Shown one piece after another: positions 55,800 through 64,000 of a DNA stretch of 64,000 bases. The notes under the pieces were generated by a model. It worked only from the letters and a program-made list of their open reading frames with translations, did no database searches and was not told where the DNA came from. Source of the stretch: Aquimarina sp. BL5 (GTDB lineage Bacteria > Bacteroidota > Bacteroidia > Flavobacteriales > Flavobacteriaceae); the NCBI RefSeq assembly GCF_003443675.1, contig NZ_CP031963.1, positions 682,001 to 746,000 of the forward strand. The letters are read 5' to 3'. A program made the position numbers and the translations under genes. Numbering within the stretch: position 1 is the stretch's first letter; each line of letters opens with the position of its first letter.

Positions 55800-56966
55800 T
55801 TAGTTGGAGGAATCTATAACAATTAAATTTAAATCCAAATTGGTACGTTCTTTTCCGTTCACCATAAATAATGCGGTAAACGTATCTAAATCTTTTACAT
55901 ATTGTGTTATAAATCTTTCTGCTTTTTTTTCATCACAGAATAATTCTACAGTCGCAATTACTCCCATATCATGATCCGAAAAAAACAAAAACTGTTCCGT
56001 TCCATTTGTTCCTTTTAATCGCGATACGATAGCATACTCTGATGCTGTCCCCTTAATATCAAGATCAAAAATTGTGTCTTTATTTTTGGCAACGTTTTTA
56101 TATCTAAGTTCTCGATCTTGAATAGAAAAAAAAGAATTTCGCTCATTAAAATATTGAATAAACTTATTATGATTTTTGGTCGGCCCTATATAAACAGAGT
56201 TATGCTCCTTAATATCGTTATATGTAGACTTAGTAGAAAATCGAATCGAAAAGCTCTGATCTCTAGAATAAAAAAGTTTAGTTAAGTGGTAAACAGCAAT
56301 AGACCCCATTTCTGTAACATAAGAATAGTTTGCAGGAATTACATCTTTCCTAAATTCAGGATTCTCTTTTTGAAAACTATAAAAATCATTCAAAGAATTG
56401 ATTTGATAATCCCTATTCCAGCCTACTCTACCGGTTTTAGTTTTAGCCATAAATCCAAAAAAGTCTCCCACTACCAGAGTCGTTTCTTTATTATTATTAA
56501 AAAATGAATCCCATAATACAATAGGCTTATGATATAAAAACTTGAATAAGATTAAACCCAAAATCATTAACAAAGAGAGTGAAACACTAATTGCTACTTT
56601 GTATAAAACTTTATAATCTTTTCTTTTATTATTAATTGTTTTGTTTTGTAAAAATGAGATATAATATTGTCCTTTATCAATGGTAAGCTTCCAAGGTCTA
56701 TTCTTCCCTTCATTTTCATAATATTTTTCAAGTTTCTTTCTGAGATTATAAATATTCACTCGAATACTAGAGGAATTATTTTGGTCTATAAATCTTTTAC
56801 CAAAAATTTCCATCCCAATCGTTGTTTCTTTCAATTGTTTTTTGGAGATAGTAGCTTCTGTCAAAAAACGAAGTAAGTTTTTACTTGAAGGAGACTTAGA
56901 AAATTCTCGACTATCTAGAATATCCTGTAATATTTGTATTTTTTCTTCTTTTGAAAGTTCCTTCAT
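55800..56966 (-). CDS. Membrane-anchored winged-helix transcription factor
   Basis: A 388-residue protein with a DNA-binding winged helix at about 25-105 (RFLTEATISKKQLKETTIGMEIFG, SIRVNIYNLRKKLEKYY, TIDKGQYYISF), one membrane helix at about 121-145, and a periplasmic sensor region of about 240 residues. The winged helix resembles the N-terminal domain of acidobacterial proteins that read RLLRFIVE and IGVEVFGR. The layout is ToxR/CadC-like: signal outside, DNA binding inside. It is divergent from the GH105-DUF2264 gene, which makes it the likely regulator of the uronate genes. The sensor part matches no family known to me. Confidence 0.75.
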   Translation of the reverse strand: MKELSKEEKIQILQDILDSREFSKSPSSKNLLRFLTEATISKKQLKETTIGMEIFGKRFIDQNNSSSIRVNIYNLRKKLEKYYENEGKNRPWKLTIDKGQYYISFLQNKTINNKRKDYKVLYKVAISVSLSLLMILGLILFKFLYHKPIVLWDSFFNNNKETTLVVGDFFGFMAKTKTGRVGWNRDYQINSLNDFYSFQKENPEFRKDVIPANYSYVTEMGSIAVYHLTKLFYSRDQSFSIRFSTKSTYNDIKEHNSVYIGPTKNHNKFIQYFNERNSFFSIQDRELRYKNVAKNKDTIFDLDIKGTASEYAIVSRLKGTNGTEQFLFFSDHDMGVIATVELFCDEKKAERFITQYVKDLDTFTALFMVNGKERTNLDLNLIVIDSSN

Positions 56967-57305
56967 TTTTATTCAAATTCAACTTATAAAAGCTATAAAG
57001 TTAACCGTTACAAATACCGTTAACCAAAGGTTAAATATAGAAATAATTATAACTTTTAAGTATTTTTCTTCAGAAGTCAATAGAATTATTCTAAAAAACT
57101 TAGAAGCTTAATAGAGATTGATAATTTTTAAAGACTTTATAGTATTAAGAATTTTTATGAGAATTATGGTTCTTTCAAATAACAAATTATAATGAATATA
57201 TATCATCTGCTAACTATTATAACGAACCTGAATGAAATCACGCTATTCTAGGAGTAACATCTTTAAACATATAAATCTTAAACCATAATTATTTTCTTGC
57301 TAAAC
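56967..57305. other. Divergent control region of the uronate island
   Basis: About 340 bases between the regulator gene and the GH105-DUF2264 gene. GTTAACC repeats lie close to the regulator start and are annotated separately. I see no coding sequence, and no clear TAnnTTTG box next to the enzyme gene. Confidence 0.5.
57000..57034. promoter_or_regulatory. Repeated GTTAACC motifs upstream of the winged-helix regulator
   Basis: GTTAACC occurs at 57000-57006 and 57019-57025 as direct repeats 19 bases apart, and GGTTAA at 57029-57034 gives an inverted partner. They begin 34 bases upstream of the regulator ATG and could be its own binding sites. Each also contains the palindrome GTTAAC. The role is inferred from position. 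Confidence 0.4.
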
Positions 57306-60300
57306 ATGAAAAAACTTTTCGTACAAACGACATCTAAGATTATATTATTTATTTGTTTTTGCGTTTCCGGTAATGCTCAAGTAAATAATAATCTTGATAT
57401 AACTCCTGTAGCTGTTAAAAAGCAAATGAAGCTTGTAGCTGATTGGCAAATCGAGCATTTCCGAGAAAAATACAGTGGTAGAGACAAACCTCATCATATT
57501 GCAGACTGGACTAATGGAGCACTTTATGTTGGTATGACTAAATATGCGAGAATAGCTAATGATGATAGATACTGGCAATGGTTAAAAAAAATTGGAACGC
57601 AACAAAAATGGCAACTACACTATAGAAAATATATGGCAGATGATCATGTAGTTGGCCAAATGTTTTTAGAATTATTCAGAAAATTTAAAGACTCTTCCAT
57701 GGTTACTCCGACAAAAGAGCGTTTGGACTGGATTATAAAAAATCCAAGTAAACAACCGATCACTTTAGACAATTATAAACACTTAGAAAGATGGACCTGG
57801 TGTGATGCTTTATTTATGAGTCCGCCTGTTTGGGCAAAACTGACAAACATTACTGGCGATCAAAAATATACGGATTGGATGTTAAAAGAATACGAGGTTA
57901 CAAAGCAACATCTTTTTGATGAAGAAGAACATCTATTTTTTAGAGATAATAGTTTTATTGATAAATTAGATCACGGCAATAAAATATTTTGGTCAAGAGG
58001 AAATGGATGGGTATTTGGAGGGCTTACCCTGCTAATGGACGAATATGAACCTGGATCTAAACCTTATGAATATTTTAAGGAAATCTACCTTAAAATGGCG
58101 AAAAAACTCATCAAAATCCAAACTCCAGAGGGGTATTGGTCTATGAGTTTACTCAATCAAAAACATTATCCAACCCCTGAAACTAGTGGAACATCGTTTT
58201 TTACATTTGGTTTAGCGTGGGGTATAAATAATGGAATATTAGACAGAGTAATATATGAACCTCATATAAAAAAAGCTTGGAATGCTCTAAATCGTTCTAT
58301 TACTCCCAAAGGTATGTTAGGCTACGTACAACCTATAGGTGCAGGCCCTGATAAAGCTTTTAAAGACCAAACCGAAGTATATGGTACAGGAGCTTTTCTA
58401 GCCGCTGGTTCTGAAGTATACACCCTGTATGGTGGACAACCAATATATCAGATTTCTAAACCAGATTATATAAAAAGTCCAAAAACCGGAATGACTCGAG
58501 AGCATTGGTTAGATATGGCACAATATATCTTAGAAGGTGCTTTTTCGTATGTAGATAAAATCGATGATCCACTTAAATTTCCAAAATTAGGAAACGTATC
58601 TTACCCTAGGGGTGATTGGCAAATCCCAATAGAAAAATTAGAAGGTTTATGCAGAACACTTTTTGTAGCTGCTCCTTTGTTAAAGGAAAATCCAGAATTA
58701 ACCATTAATGGTATTAGGATAGCAGATTATTATCGGCATAACATAGTAAATCTGATAGATGAAAATCACCCATCATTCATACAAGACAAAGAAAAAGATT
58801 GGCCGGGACAAACCTTGGTCGAATTTGGTGCATTAGGAATTTCGTTCTTTACTATTCCTGAAATAGTTTGGGATCCTCTTACACAGGAACAAAAAGATAT
58901 TTTAGCTCGTAAAATGATTAGTTATGGTGATGGTGCAACCGTTCCTTCTAATTGGAAATTTTTTAACATTTTTGTTTTAAGTTTTTTTAAAAGTCAAGGA
59001 TATGTGGTCAATGAAACGTTATTGGTCGATTATTTAAATAAGAGTTTAGATCATTATCGAGGTGATGGTTGGTATAACGATAATCCCGCTTATGATTATT
59101 ACAGTATGTGGGCGTTTCAGATGTATGCTGCTTATTGGTCTGAGGTATTTGGAAATAAATATTACCCTGAAATTGCTAAAAAATTCAAGGCAAATTTTTT
59201 AGATATAAAAGATAGTTATCCCTACATGTTTAGTAAAGATGGAGAAATGATAATGTGGGGAAGAAGTATTAGTTATCGTATAGCTTCTATTAGTCCATTT
59301 CCTTTTTTAGGTTTTTATCCAGAAGAAACCAAAAACGTTAACTGGGGATGGATGCGGCGTATTTCTTCTGGAGTATTATCACAATTCTTGCAACATCCTC
59401 ATTTTATGAAAGATGATATTCCAACATTGGGATTTTATGGATCATTTGATCCTTCTGTGCAATATTACAGCTGTCGAGGAAGTGCTTTTTGGATGGGAAA
59501 AGCTTTTCTCAGTTTACTACTACCAAAAGAAAATGAATTTTGGAATGCTACAGAAAATGATGGAGCATGGGATAATGAATTAATCAAGGATAAAGCACAT
59601 AATAAGTTTTTTAAAACTTCAGAAATCATGCTTACCAATTATCCAAATATTGGAGCTACGGAAATTCGAGCTTGGTGTAATGTACCAATTACCGGAGTGA
59701 AAGAGCCCTTCCGAGGTAGCGAAAACTATAACAAACTAGCATACAACAGTGCTTTTCCCTGGCAAGCTGATGATCCTAATGGTATTGTATCTATGAATTA
59801 CATGTTTAAAACCGGAGTTGATACTATCCCATACGAACCTGGAAGATTATACACCTTTAAAAAATTTGAAAATGGTGTCTATTATCGAGATCTAAAATCC
59901 GAAATTATTGATGATGTTTCTATAAATCTAGCCGATATCCCTCTTAAAAATGGGATTCTACGCGTAGATAAAGTTAATACTAAAAAACCTCTAGATTTCA
60001 TTTTAGGACACTATAGTCTGTCACATATCAACGGATATATAAAAAAATCTGTTCAACAAATAAAAGATACAGAGGTACATATCATTGATAATGGCGAATA
60101 TCAATTGGCTTTGATTCCTATAAAAGGATGGGATACCATCGCTACCAAAACTACGACAGATTTACATCCAGAAACTAAAAAAAGTACTGTAATGAACGTT
60201 AAAGTAAAACATCCTCTCTCTAAACAAGACGATGTCTATATCACAGCTATGTTATGGAAAAAATCTGGAACTGATTTTACAATTGACGAATTGTCTGTTA

Positions 60301-60383
60301 TTAAAAAAATTAAAATGAATAAAAAAAATAAAGAGATTACTATAATACATCAAAATAATTCAAAACACACTATTTCTTACTAA
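57306..60383 (+). CDS. GH105-DUF2264 fusion enzyme (unsaturated uronyl hydrolase)
   Basis: A 1025-residue exported two-domain protein. After a signal peptide (1-25, SGNAQ) comes a GH105/GH88-type (alpha/alpha)6 domain, about 30-385, with ADDHVVGQ and the catalytic-type Asp in WTWCDALFMSPP (D167); these enzymes remove unsaturated uronic acid from oligosaccharide ends left by lyases. Residues about 400-1020 form a DUF2264 domain (REHWLDMAQYILEGAFSYV, YPRGDWQIPIEKLEGLCRTLF). As far as I recall, DUF2264 overlaps CAZy family GH154, which has a beta-glucuronidase, so two uronic acid activities may be combined. The ATG at 57306 starts the signal peptide; an upstream TTG is rejected. KduI follows 11 bases later. 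Confidence 0.85.
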   Translation: MKKLFVQTTSKIILFICFCVSGNAQVNNNLDITPVAVKKQMKLVADWQIEHFREKYSGRDKPHHIADWTNGALYVGMTKYARIANDDRYWQWLKKIGTQQKWQLHYRKYMADDHVVGQMFLELFRKFKDSSMVTPTKERLDWIIKNPSKQPITLDNYKHLERWTWCDALFMSPPVWAKLTNITGDQKYTDWMLKEYEVTKQHLFDEEEHLFFRDNSFIDKLDHGNKIFWSRGNGWVFGGLTLLMDEYEPGSKPYEYFKEIYLKMAKKLIKIQTPEGYWSMSLLNQKHYPTPETSGTSFFTFGLAWGINNGILDRVIYEPHIKKAWNALNRSITPKGMLGYVQPIGAGPDKAFKDQTEVYGTGAFLAAGSEVYTLYGGQPIYQISKPDYIKSPKTGMTREHWLDMAQYILEGAFSYVDKIDDPLKFPKLGNVSYPRGDWQIPIEKLEGLCRTLFVAAPLLKENPELTINGIRIADYYRHNIVNLIDENHPSFIQDKEKDWPGQTLVEFGALGISFFTIPEIVWDPLTQEQKDILARKMISYGDGATVPSNWKFFNIFVLSFFKSQGYVVNETLLVDYLNKSLDHYRGDGWYNDNPAYDYYSMWAFQMYAAYWSEVFGNKYYPEIAKKFKANFLDIKDSYPYMFSKDGEMIMWGRSISYRIASISPFPFLGFYPEETKNVNWGWMRRISSGVLSQFLQHPHFMKDDIPTLGFYGSFDPSVQYYSCRGSAFWMGKAFLSLLLPKENEFWNATENDGAWDNELIKDKAHNKFFKTSEIMLTNYPNIGATEIRAWCNVPITGVKEPFRGSENYNKLAYNSAFPWQADDPNGIVSMNYMFKTGVDTIPYEPGRLYTFKKFENGVYYRDLKSEIIDDVSINLADIPLKNGILRVDKVNTKKPLDFILGHYSLSHINGYIKKSVQQIKDTEVHIIDNGEYQLALIPIKGWDTIATKTTTDLHPETKKSTVMNVKVKHPLSKQDDVYITAMLWKKSGTDFTIDELSVIKKIKMNKKNKEITIIHQNNSKHTISY

Positions 60384-60394
60384 TAAATTACTTT

Positions 60395-61237
60395 ATGAGC
60401 ACAATATATGAAACGCGTTATGCTAGTAACCCAAAAGCTGTAAAGCATTATGACACAAAAGCATTACGAGATGAATTTTTGATTAAAAATCTAATGCAAC
60501 AAGATAAAATTGTTTGGGTTTATACACATTACGATCGTTATATGGCCGGTTCTGCTGTTCCTGTTAACAAAGAACTAAAATTAGAAACCATTGATCCTAT
60601 AAAATCAGACAACTTTACGGATCGAAGAGAATTAGGAGTTATTAATGTAGGTGGTGCAGGACATGTAACTGTAGATGGGACTACGTACGCATTGGGATAT
60701 AAAGATGCATTATATATTGGAAAAGATAGCAAAAATGTAGTTTTCAAAAGTGATGTCCCTAACAATCCAGCTAAGTTCTATCTAAATTCTGCACCTGCAC
60801 ACCGTACTTTTCCTACTAAACCTATAACTAAAGAACAAGCAAATAAATTGGAACTTGGAGCAATGGAAACTGCTAATGCGAGAACTGTTTATCAAATGAT
60901 TCTTAGTGGAGTTGTAGAAACATGTCAGTTACAAATGGGAATGACAGAATTAAAACCAGGAAGTGTATGGAATACGATGCCAGCACACGTACATGATCGC
61001 AGGATGGAAGTCTATTTTTATTTTGAAGTCCCAGAAGAACAAGCTATTTGTCATTTTATGGGTCCGGTGGATGAAACACGACATATTTGGTTACAAAATT
61101 GCCAAGCAGTTATCTCCCCTCCTTGGTCCATACACTCAGGATCAGGAACTAGTAACTATACATTTATCTGGGGAATGGCAGGTGAAAATTTAGACTATAA
61201 TGATATGGATATCGCAAAAATTACGGAGTTAAAATAA
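60395..61237 (+). CDS. kduI: 5-dehydro-4-deoxy-D-glucuronate isomerase
   Basis: A 280-residue cytoplasmic cupin isomerase converting 5-dehydro-4-deoxy-D-glucuronate to 2,5-diketo-3-deoxygluconate in the Kdu pathway for unsaturated uronates. The zinc ligands H198, H200 and E205 (PAHVHDRRMEVYFYF) and H247 (WSIHSGSG) match the E. coli protein, with positions shifted by two. It lies 11 bases after the GH105-DUF2264 gene. The next-step enzymes KduD, KdgK and KdgA are not in the window and may lie beyond its right edge. Confidence 0.95.
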   Translation: MSTIYETRYASNPKAVKHYDTKALRDEFLIKNLMQQDKIVWVYTHYDRYMAGSAVPVNKELKLETIDPIKSDNFTDRRELGVINVGGAGHVTVDGTTYALGYKDALYIGKDSKNVVFKSDVPNNPAKFYLNSAPAHRTFPTKPITKEQANKLELGAMETANARTVYQMILSGVVETCQLQMGMTELKPGSVWNTMPAHVHDRRMEVYFYFEVPEEQAICHFMGPVDETRHIWLQNCQAVISPPWSIHSGSGTSNYTFIWGMAGENLDYNDMDIAKITELK

Positions 61238-61524
61238 TCACTTAAACCATGACAAATCAATCATTTGATAATTTAAAAACGATAACATTAGCTGTGTAAA
61301 AGATTTAGAACCTTAGTATTTGAAAAATGTAGGCCTTAATGGAGAAAAACTATTCTCTTATCCTTTCTAATATTATTGATTTTGTTAATGAATTCTATTT
61401 CACCTAAAAGAAGAAATTTTGTAGCTATTGTTAAACTTTCTAATGATGATTGATGGTCAAGAAATATTAAAAATGACGTTTTTATCTTTTTCATAGCAAA
61501 GCTTGTAAAATAAATAATAAATAG

Positions 61525-62754
61525 ATGAAACTTTTTAGTCCTTTTTCTTTAGCTATTATATTAATCTCATTTGGATGTAGTTCTACTTACAGTCAAGAAA
61601 TTACTATTAAAAACACATTGAATATTGAGCGTATAGATGAATTGGTTTGTATTCCAATAACTAAAATTGATACTCGCGTCCTCAATAAAGAACTAACTCC
61701 TATTATTTATGATAATAACTCTAGAGCAATTCCTTTTCAACTAGAGGATATTAACGATGACGGCGAATGGGATCAGTTAATTTTTGTTACTAATTTTAAA
61801 CCTGGAGAAGTAAAAAAAATTCATTACAACGTTATTGAAAAATCTAAAACACCTTCATTCCAGAAAGCAACAGACATTCACTTTGGTGTTGGTAATTCAC
61901 GTGCAAATATTTCTGAAGTACAATATTACAATCGTATAAACGATCCAAGGCTGGCTCCTCAAAAAAAAATATTTCAAATGGAAGGTCCTGCCTGGGAAAA
62001 TGATAAAGTAGGGTTTCGTATGTATTTTGATCCCCGAAATGGTATTGATATTTTTGGAAAAACGACTTCCAATTTAACATTATCAACAGTTGGGATTCTT
62101 GGAGATTATCACACAAAAGAAAGCTGGGGAATGGATATCCTCAAAGTTGGTAATTCATTAGGTGCTGGAGCAATTGCCATACAACTAAAAGATTCACTTT
62201 ATCGAATTACAGGAAAAAATGGTGCTGCATTTAAAGTAATTGAAGAAGGTCCTATTAAAGCTTCTTTTGAAATTAACTATGTTAATGACAAAATACATAA
62301 GATCCCTATACAAACAAAGCACAAAGTTTCTATTTACAAAGGACAATGGTATTATAAAAGTGAGATCTATTTATCAGGAATAACTTCTGAAATGAAACTT
62401 GTAGCTGGTATTGCTAATCTAAAACCCAACACAATGCATATAAAAAAAGGCGAAGATAATGTAAGTATGTATTCTTTTGGGAAACAGTCAGAAAATGGAG
62501 ATCATCTGGGTATGGCACTAATTTTAAATAAGGATGTGTATTATACTCACGGTACTATTCAAAAAAAAGAAACTGGTATTACTAATACCCATTATGTAGT
62601 ATTTAATTCTGAAAACAAAATTCCTTTATCCTATTACTTTTTATCAGGGTGGGAAGCTTCTGATTCTAAATTCAAAAGCGAAGAAGGTTTTTCTAAAGAA
62701 ATAGAAACTATACTGCAAAAACTTGCTAATCCTATCGTAGTAGAATATGAATAG
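61525..62754 (+). CDS. DUF4861 domain-containing lipoprotein
   Basis: A 409-residue protein with a lipoprotein-type signal (ILISFGC, Cys18), followed by a beta-rich DUF4861 domain covering the rest (for example VFNSENKIPLSYYFLSGWEASDSKF at the end). The family is common in polysaccharide-use loci of Bacteroidota, especially those dealing with uronic acids; its activity is unclear to me. Its stop overlaps the start of dctP by 8 bases, so the two are translationally coupled. The 287 bases upstream contain no gene except a possible 16-residue frame. Confidence 0.8.
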   Translation: MKLFSPFSLAIILISFGCSSTYSQEITIKNTLNIERIDELVCIPITKIDTRVLNKELTPIIYDNNSRAIPFQLEDINDDGEWDQLIFVTNFKPGEVKKIHYNVIEKSKTPSFQKATDIHFGVGNSRANISEVQYYNRINDPRLAPQKKIFQMEGPAWENDKVGFRMYFDPRNGIDIFGKTTSNLTLSTVGILGDYHTKESWGMDILKVGNSLGAGAIAIQLKDSLYRITGKNGAAFKVIEEGPIKASFEINYVNDKIHKIPIQTKHKVSIYKGQWYYKSEIYLSGITSEMKLVAGIANLKPNTMHIKKGEDNVSMYSFGKQSENGDHLGMALILNKDVYYTHGTIQKKETGITNTHYVVFNSENKIPLSYYFLSGWEASDSKFKSEEGFSKEIETILQKLANPIVVEYE

Positions 62755-63736
62755 TTTCAAAAAAACAATACAGATCTTTTTATGGACTATCTTAATGTTA
62801 GTACTTACCTCTTGTTATAATTCGAAAGAAGTACGTGTATTGCGTTTAGCTCATATCTTAGATACAAAACATCCTGTTCATCAGTCAATGGAGATTTTAG
62901 GTGAACGTCTTGCTCAAAAATCCAATGGAAAATTAACATTAAAAATTTACCCTAACAGTCAACTTGGTGGAGAACGTGAGTGCTTAGAACTACTTCAGAT
63001 AGGTAGTTTAGATATCACTAAAGTATCGGCTGCAGTACTAGAAAATTTCATTCCAGAATACAAAGTTTTCGGAATACCGTACTTATTTAGAGATAAAACA
63101 CACGCGTTTTCAGTTTTAGATGGGCAATTAGGAAATAACTTATTATCCAAGGGTGAGCAATTTAACTTACGAGGTCTCACCTTTTATGACGCAGGTAGTA
63201 GAAGTTTTTATACCAAAGAAAAACCACTGAGTACTCCGAATGATCTAATAGGTAAAAAAATTCGGGTAATGAAAAGTAATATGGCTATTGAAATGGTAAA
63301 TCAATTGGGGGGAGCACCCACTCCCATTTCATGGGGAGAACTATATACAGCTCTGCAACAAGGAGTTGTTGATGGTGCAGAAAATAATCCTCCAAGTTTT
63401 TATACATCAAAGCACTATGAAATTTGTAAATATTATAGTTTAGATGAACATACATCTATCCCTGACGTTCTGGTAGTAGGCATTAATACTTGGAAAAAGT
63501 TAAATAAACAAGAAAAAAAATGGTTAAAAGAAGCCAGTCAAGAATCAAAAATAGCACAACGTAAACTCTGGGCTGTTTCTGAAAAAAAATCATTAGAAGC
63601 TGTAATAAAAGCTGGAGTACAAGTGACAAGACCTGACAAATCTCTTTTTGAACAAAAGACTAAAGAAACCATTCATAATTTTAAAAGCCAACCTGAATTA
63701 TTTAAACTTATTACATCAATAAAAACTGACTACTAG
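62747..63736 (+). CDS. dctP: TRAP transporter solute-binding lipoprotein
   Basis: A 329-residue periplasmic binding protein of a tripartite ATP-independent transporter. Its signal ends in a lipobox (LVLTSC), so it is a lipoprotein. The DctP family is shown by LRLAHILDTKHPVHQSM, SNGKLTLKIYPNSQLGGERE, the conserved Arg in KKIRVMKSNMAIEM and WGELYTALQQGVVDGAENN. In this context the ligand is probably a uronate or unsaturated uronate. The gene overlaps the DUF4861 gene and abuts the small permease gene dctQ. Confidence 0.92.
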   Translation: MNSFKKTIQIFLWTILMLVLTSCYNSKEVRVLRLAHILDTKHPVHQSMEILGERLAQKSNGKLTLKIYPNSQLGGERECLELLQIGSLDITKVSAAVLENFIPEYKVFGIPYLFRDKTHAFSVLDGQLGNNLLSKGEQFNLRGLTFYDAGSRSFYTKEKPLSTPNDLIGKKIRVMKSNMAIEMVNQLGGAPTPISWGELYTALQQGVVDGAENNPPSFYTSKHYEICKYYSLDEHTSIPDVLVVGINTWKKLNKQEKKWLKEASQESKIAQRKLWAVSEKKSLEAVIKAGVQVTRPDKSLFEQKTKETIHNFKSQPELFKLITSIKTDY

Positions 63737-64000
63737 ATGAAAAAACATATCGATACTTTTGTTGAGAAAACTCTTGTTTTTTTGCTTTTTATTATGCTTA
63801 TCAGTGTAGTCTGGCAAGTATTTTCAAGATATATTTTAAAATCGCCAAGTACAATTACTAACGAACTTTCAAGTTTCTGTCTCATATGGATCGGCTTACT
63901 AGGAATGGCCTACGCAACTGGACAAAAGTTACATTTAGCTATTGACCTAATTCCTACTCTAATAGTTCAACGAAAAAAAACATTATTCGATGGTATTGTA
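63737..64000 (+). CDS. dctQ: TRAP transporter small permease DctQ (partial, cut by window end)
   Basis: An 88-codon open frame starts directly after the dctP stop and runs off the window without a stop. It begins MKKHIDTFVEKTLVFLLFIM and shows the DctQ signature WQVFSRYILKSPSTITNELS, then IWIGLLGMAYATGQKLHLAID, with two membrane helices so far. DctQ pairs with the large permease DctM, expected just beyond the right edge. Confidence 0.92.
   Translation, partial: MKKHIDTFVEKTLVFLLFIMLISVVWQVFSRYILKSPSTITNELSSFCLIWIGLLGMAYATGQKLHLAIDLIPTLIVQRKKTLFDGIV

Noticed and set aside
56842..57111. Open frame overlapping the start of the winged-helix regulator gene
   Set aside because: It lies antisense to the conserved N-terminal domain of the regulator and has a low-complexity product.

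Overview
The window is about 64 kb of AT-rich chromosome from a member of the Flavobacteriaceae (Bacteroidota), probably marine and Aquimarina-like at a guess. The signs are SusC/SusD outer-membrane proteins, type IX secretion (T9SS) C-terminal tails, a TamA-type lipoprotein (TamL), a menaquinone cluster, TAnnTTTG promoter elements in place of the E. coli -10 box, and start codons without clear Shine-Dalgarno sequences. I found no rRNA, tRNA, CRISPR array, intact insertion sequence or prophage. Most of the window is ordinary chromosome with a few accessory islands.

Layout. 1-5000: alanine dehydrogenase, a DUF4258 protein, and a MocR regulator divergent from a flavoprotein/DUF1272/acetyltransferase operon. 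5000-13640: a SusC-SusD-VCBS/ASPIC outer-membrane uptake locus with no degradative enzyme beside it. 13640-17490: a hairpin repeat element, a secreted EEP-family nuclease-like protein, a decayed second MocR copy, a ureohydrolase and a pentapeptide-repeat protein. 17716-24974: the TamB-TamL envelope biogenesis pair. 24981-32421: VOC protein, proline dehydrogenase, aroB, small envelope proteins and an SLC13 anion symporter. 32422-33356: a gene-free stretch with hairpin repeats and a gene relic. 33357-41103: uvrA, a LOG-family protein, a second T9SS EEP protein, and a degenerate M1-peptidase domain joined to a predicted beta-barrel. 41168-49212: a membrane protein, a fused 2-oxoacid dehydrogenase E1, two tandem membrane-anchored coiled-coil paralogues, menB, cvfB and DUF2853. 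49316-52588: menD, menF and a probable DHNA-CoA thioesterase. 52676-55536: a TetR regulator, two alpha/beta hydrolases and a secreted JAMM-like protein. 55800-64000: a uronate island cut by the window end.

The most interesting system is the uronate island. A membrane-anchored winged-helix regulator stands divergent from a GH105-DUF2264 fusion enzyme, KduI, a DUF4861 protein and a TRAP transporter (DctP, then the start of DctQ). Together they suggest release of unsaturated uronate in the periplasm, TRAP-driven import of the monomer and isomerisation in the cytoplasm, with no SusC/SusD pair in the visible part.

Other points worth a look are the pseudo-peptidase/beta-barrel fusion, the MocR relic together with a repeated TTAAACYAA motif, the altered thiamine-diphosphate motif of the E1 enzyme, and the JAMM-like protein. 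Functions are read from sequence motifs and recalled family knowledge; no database search was run.
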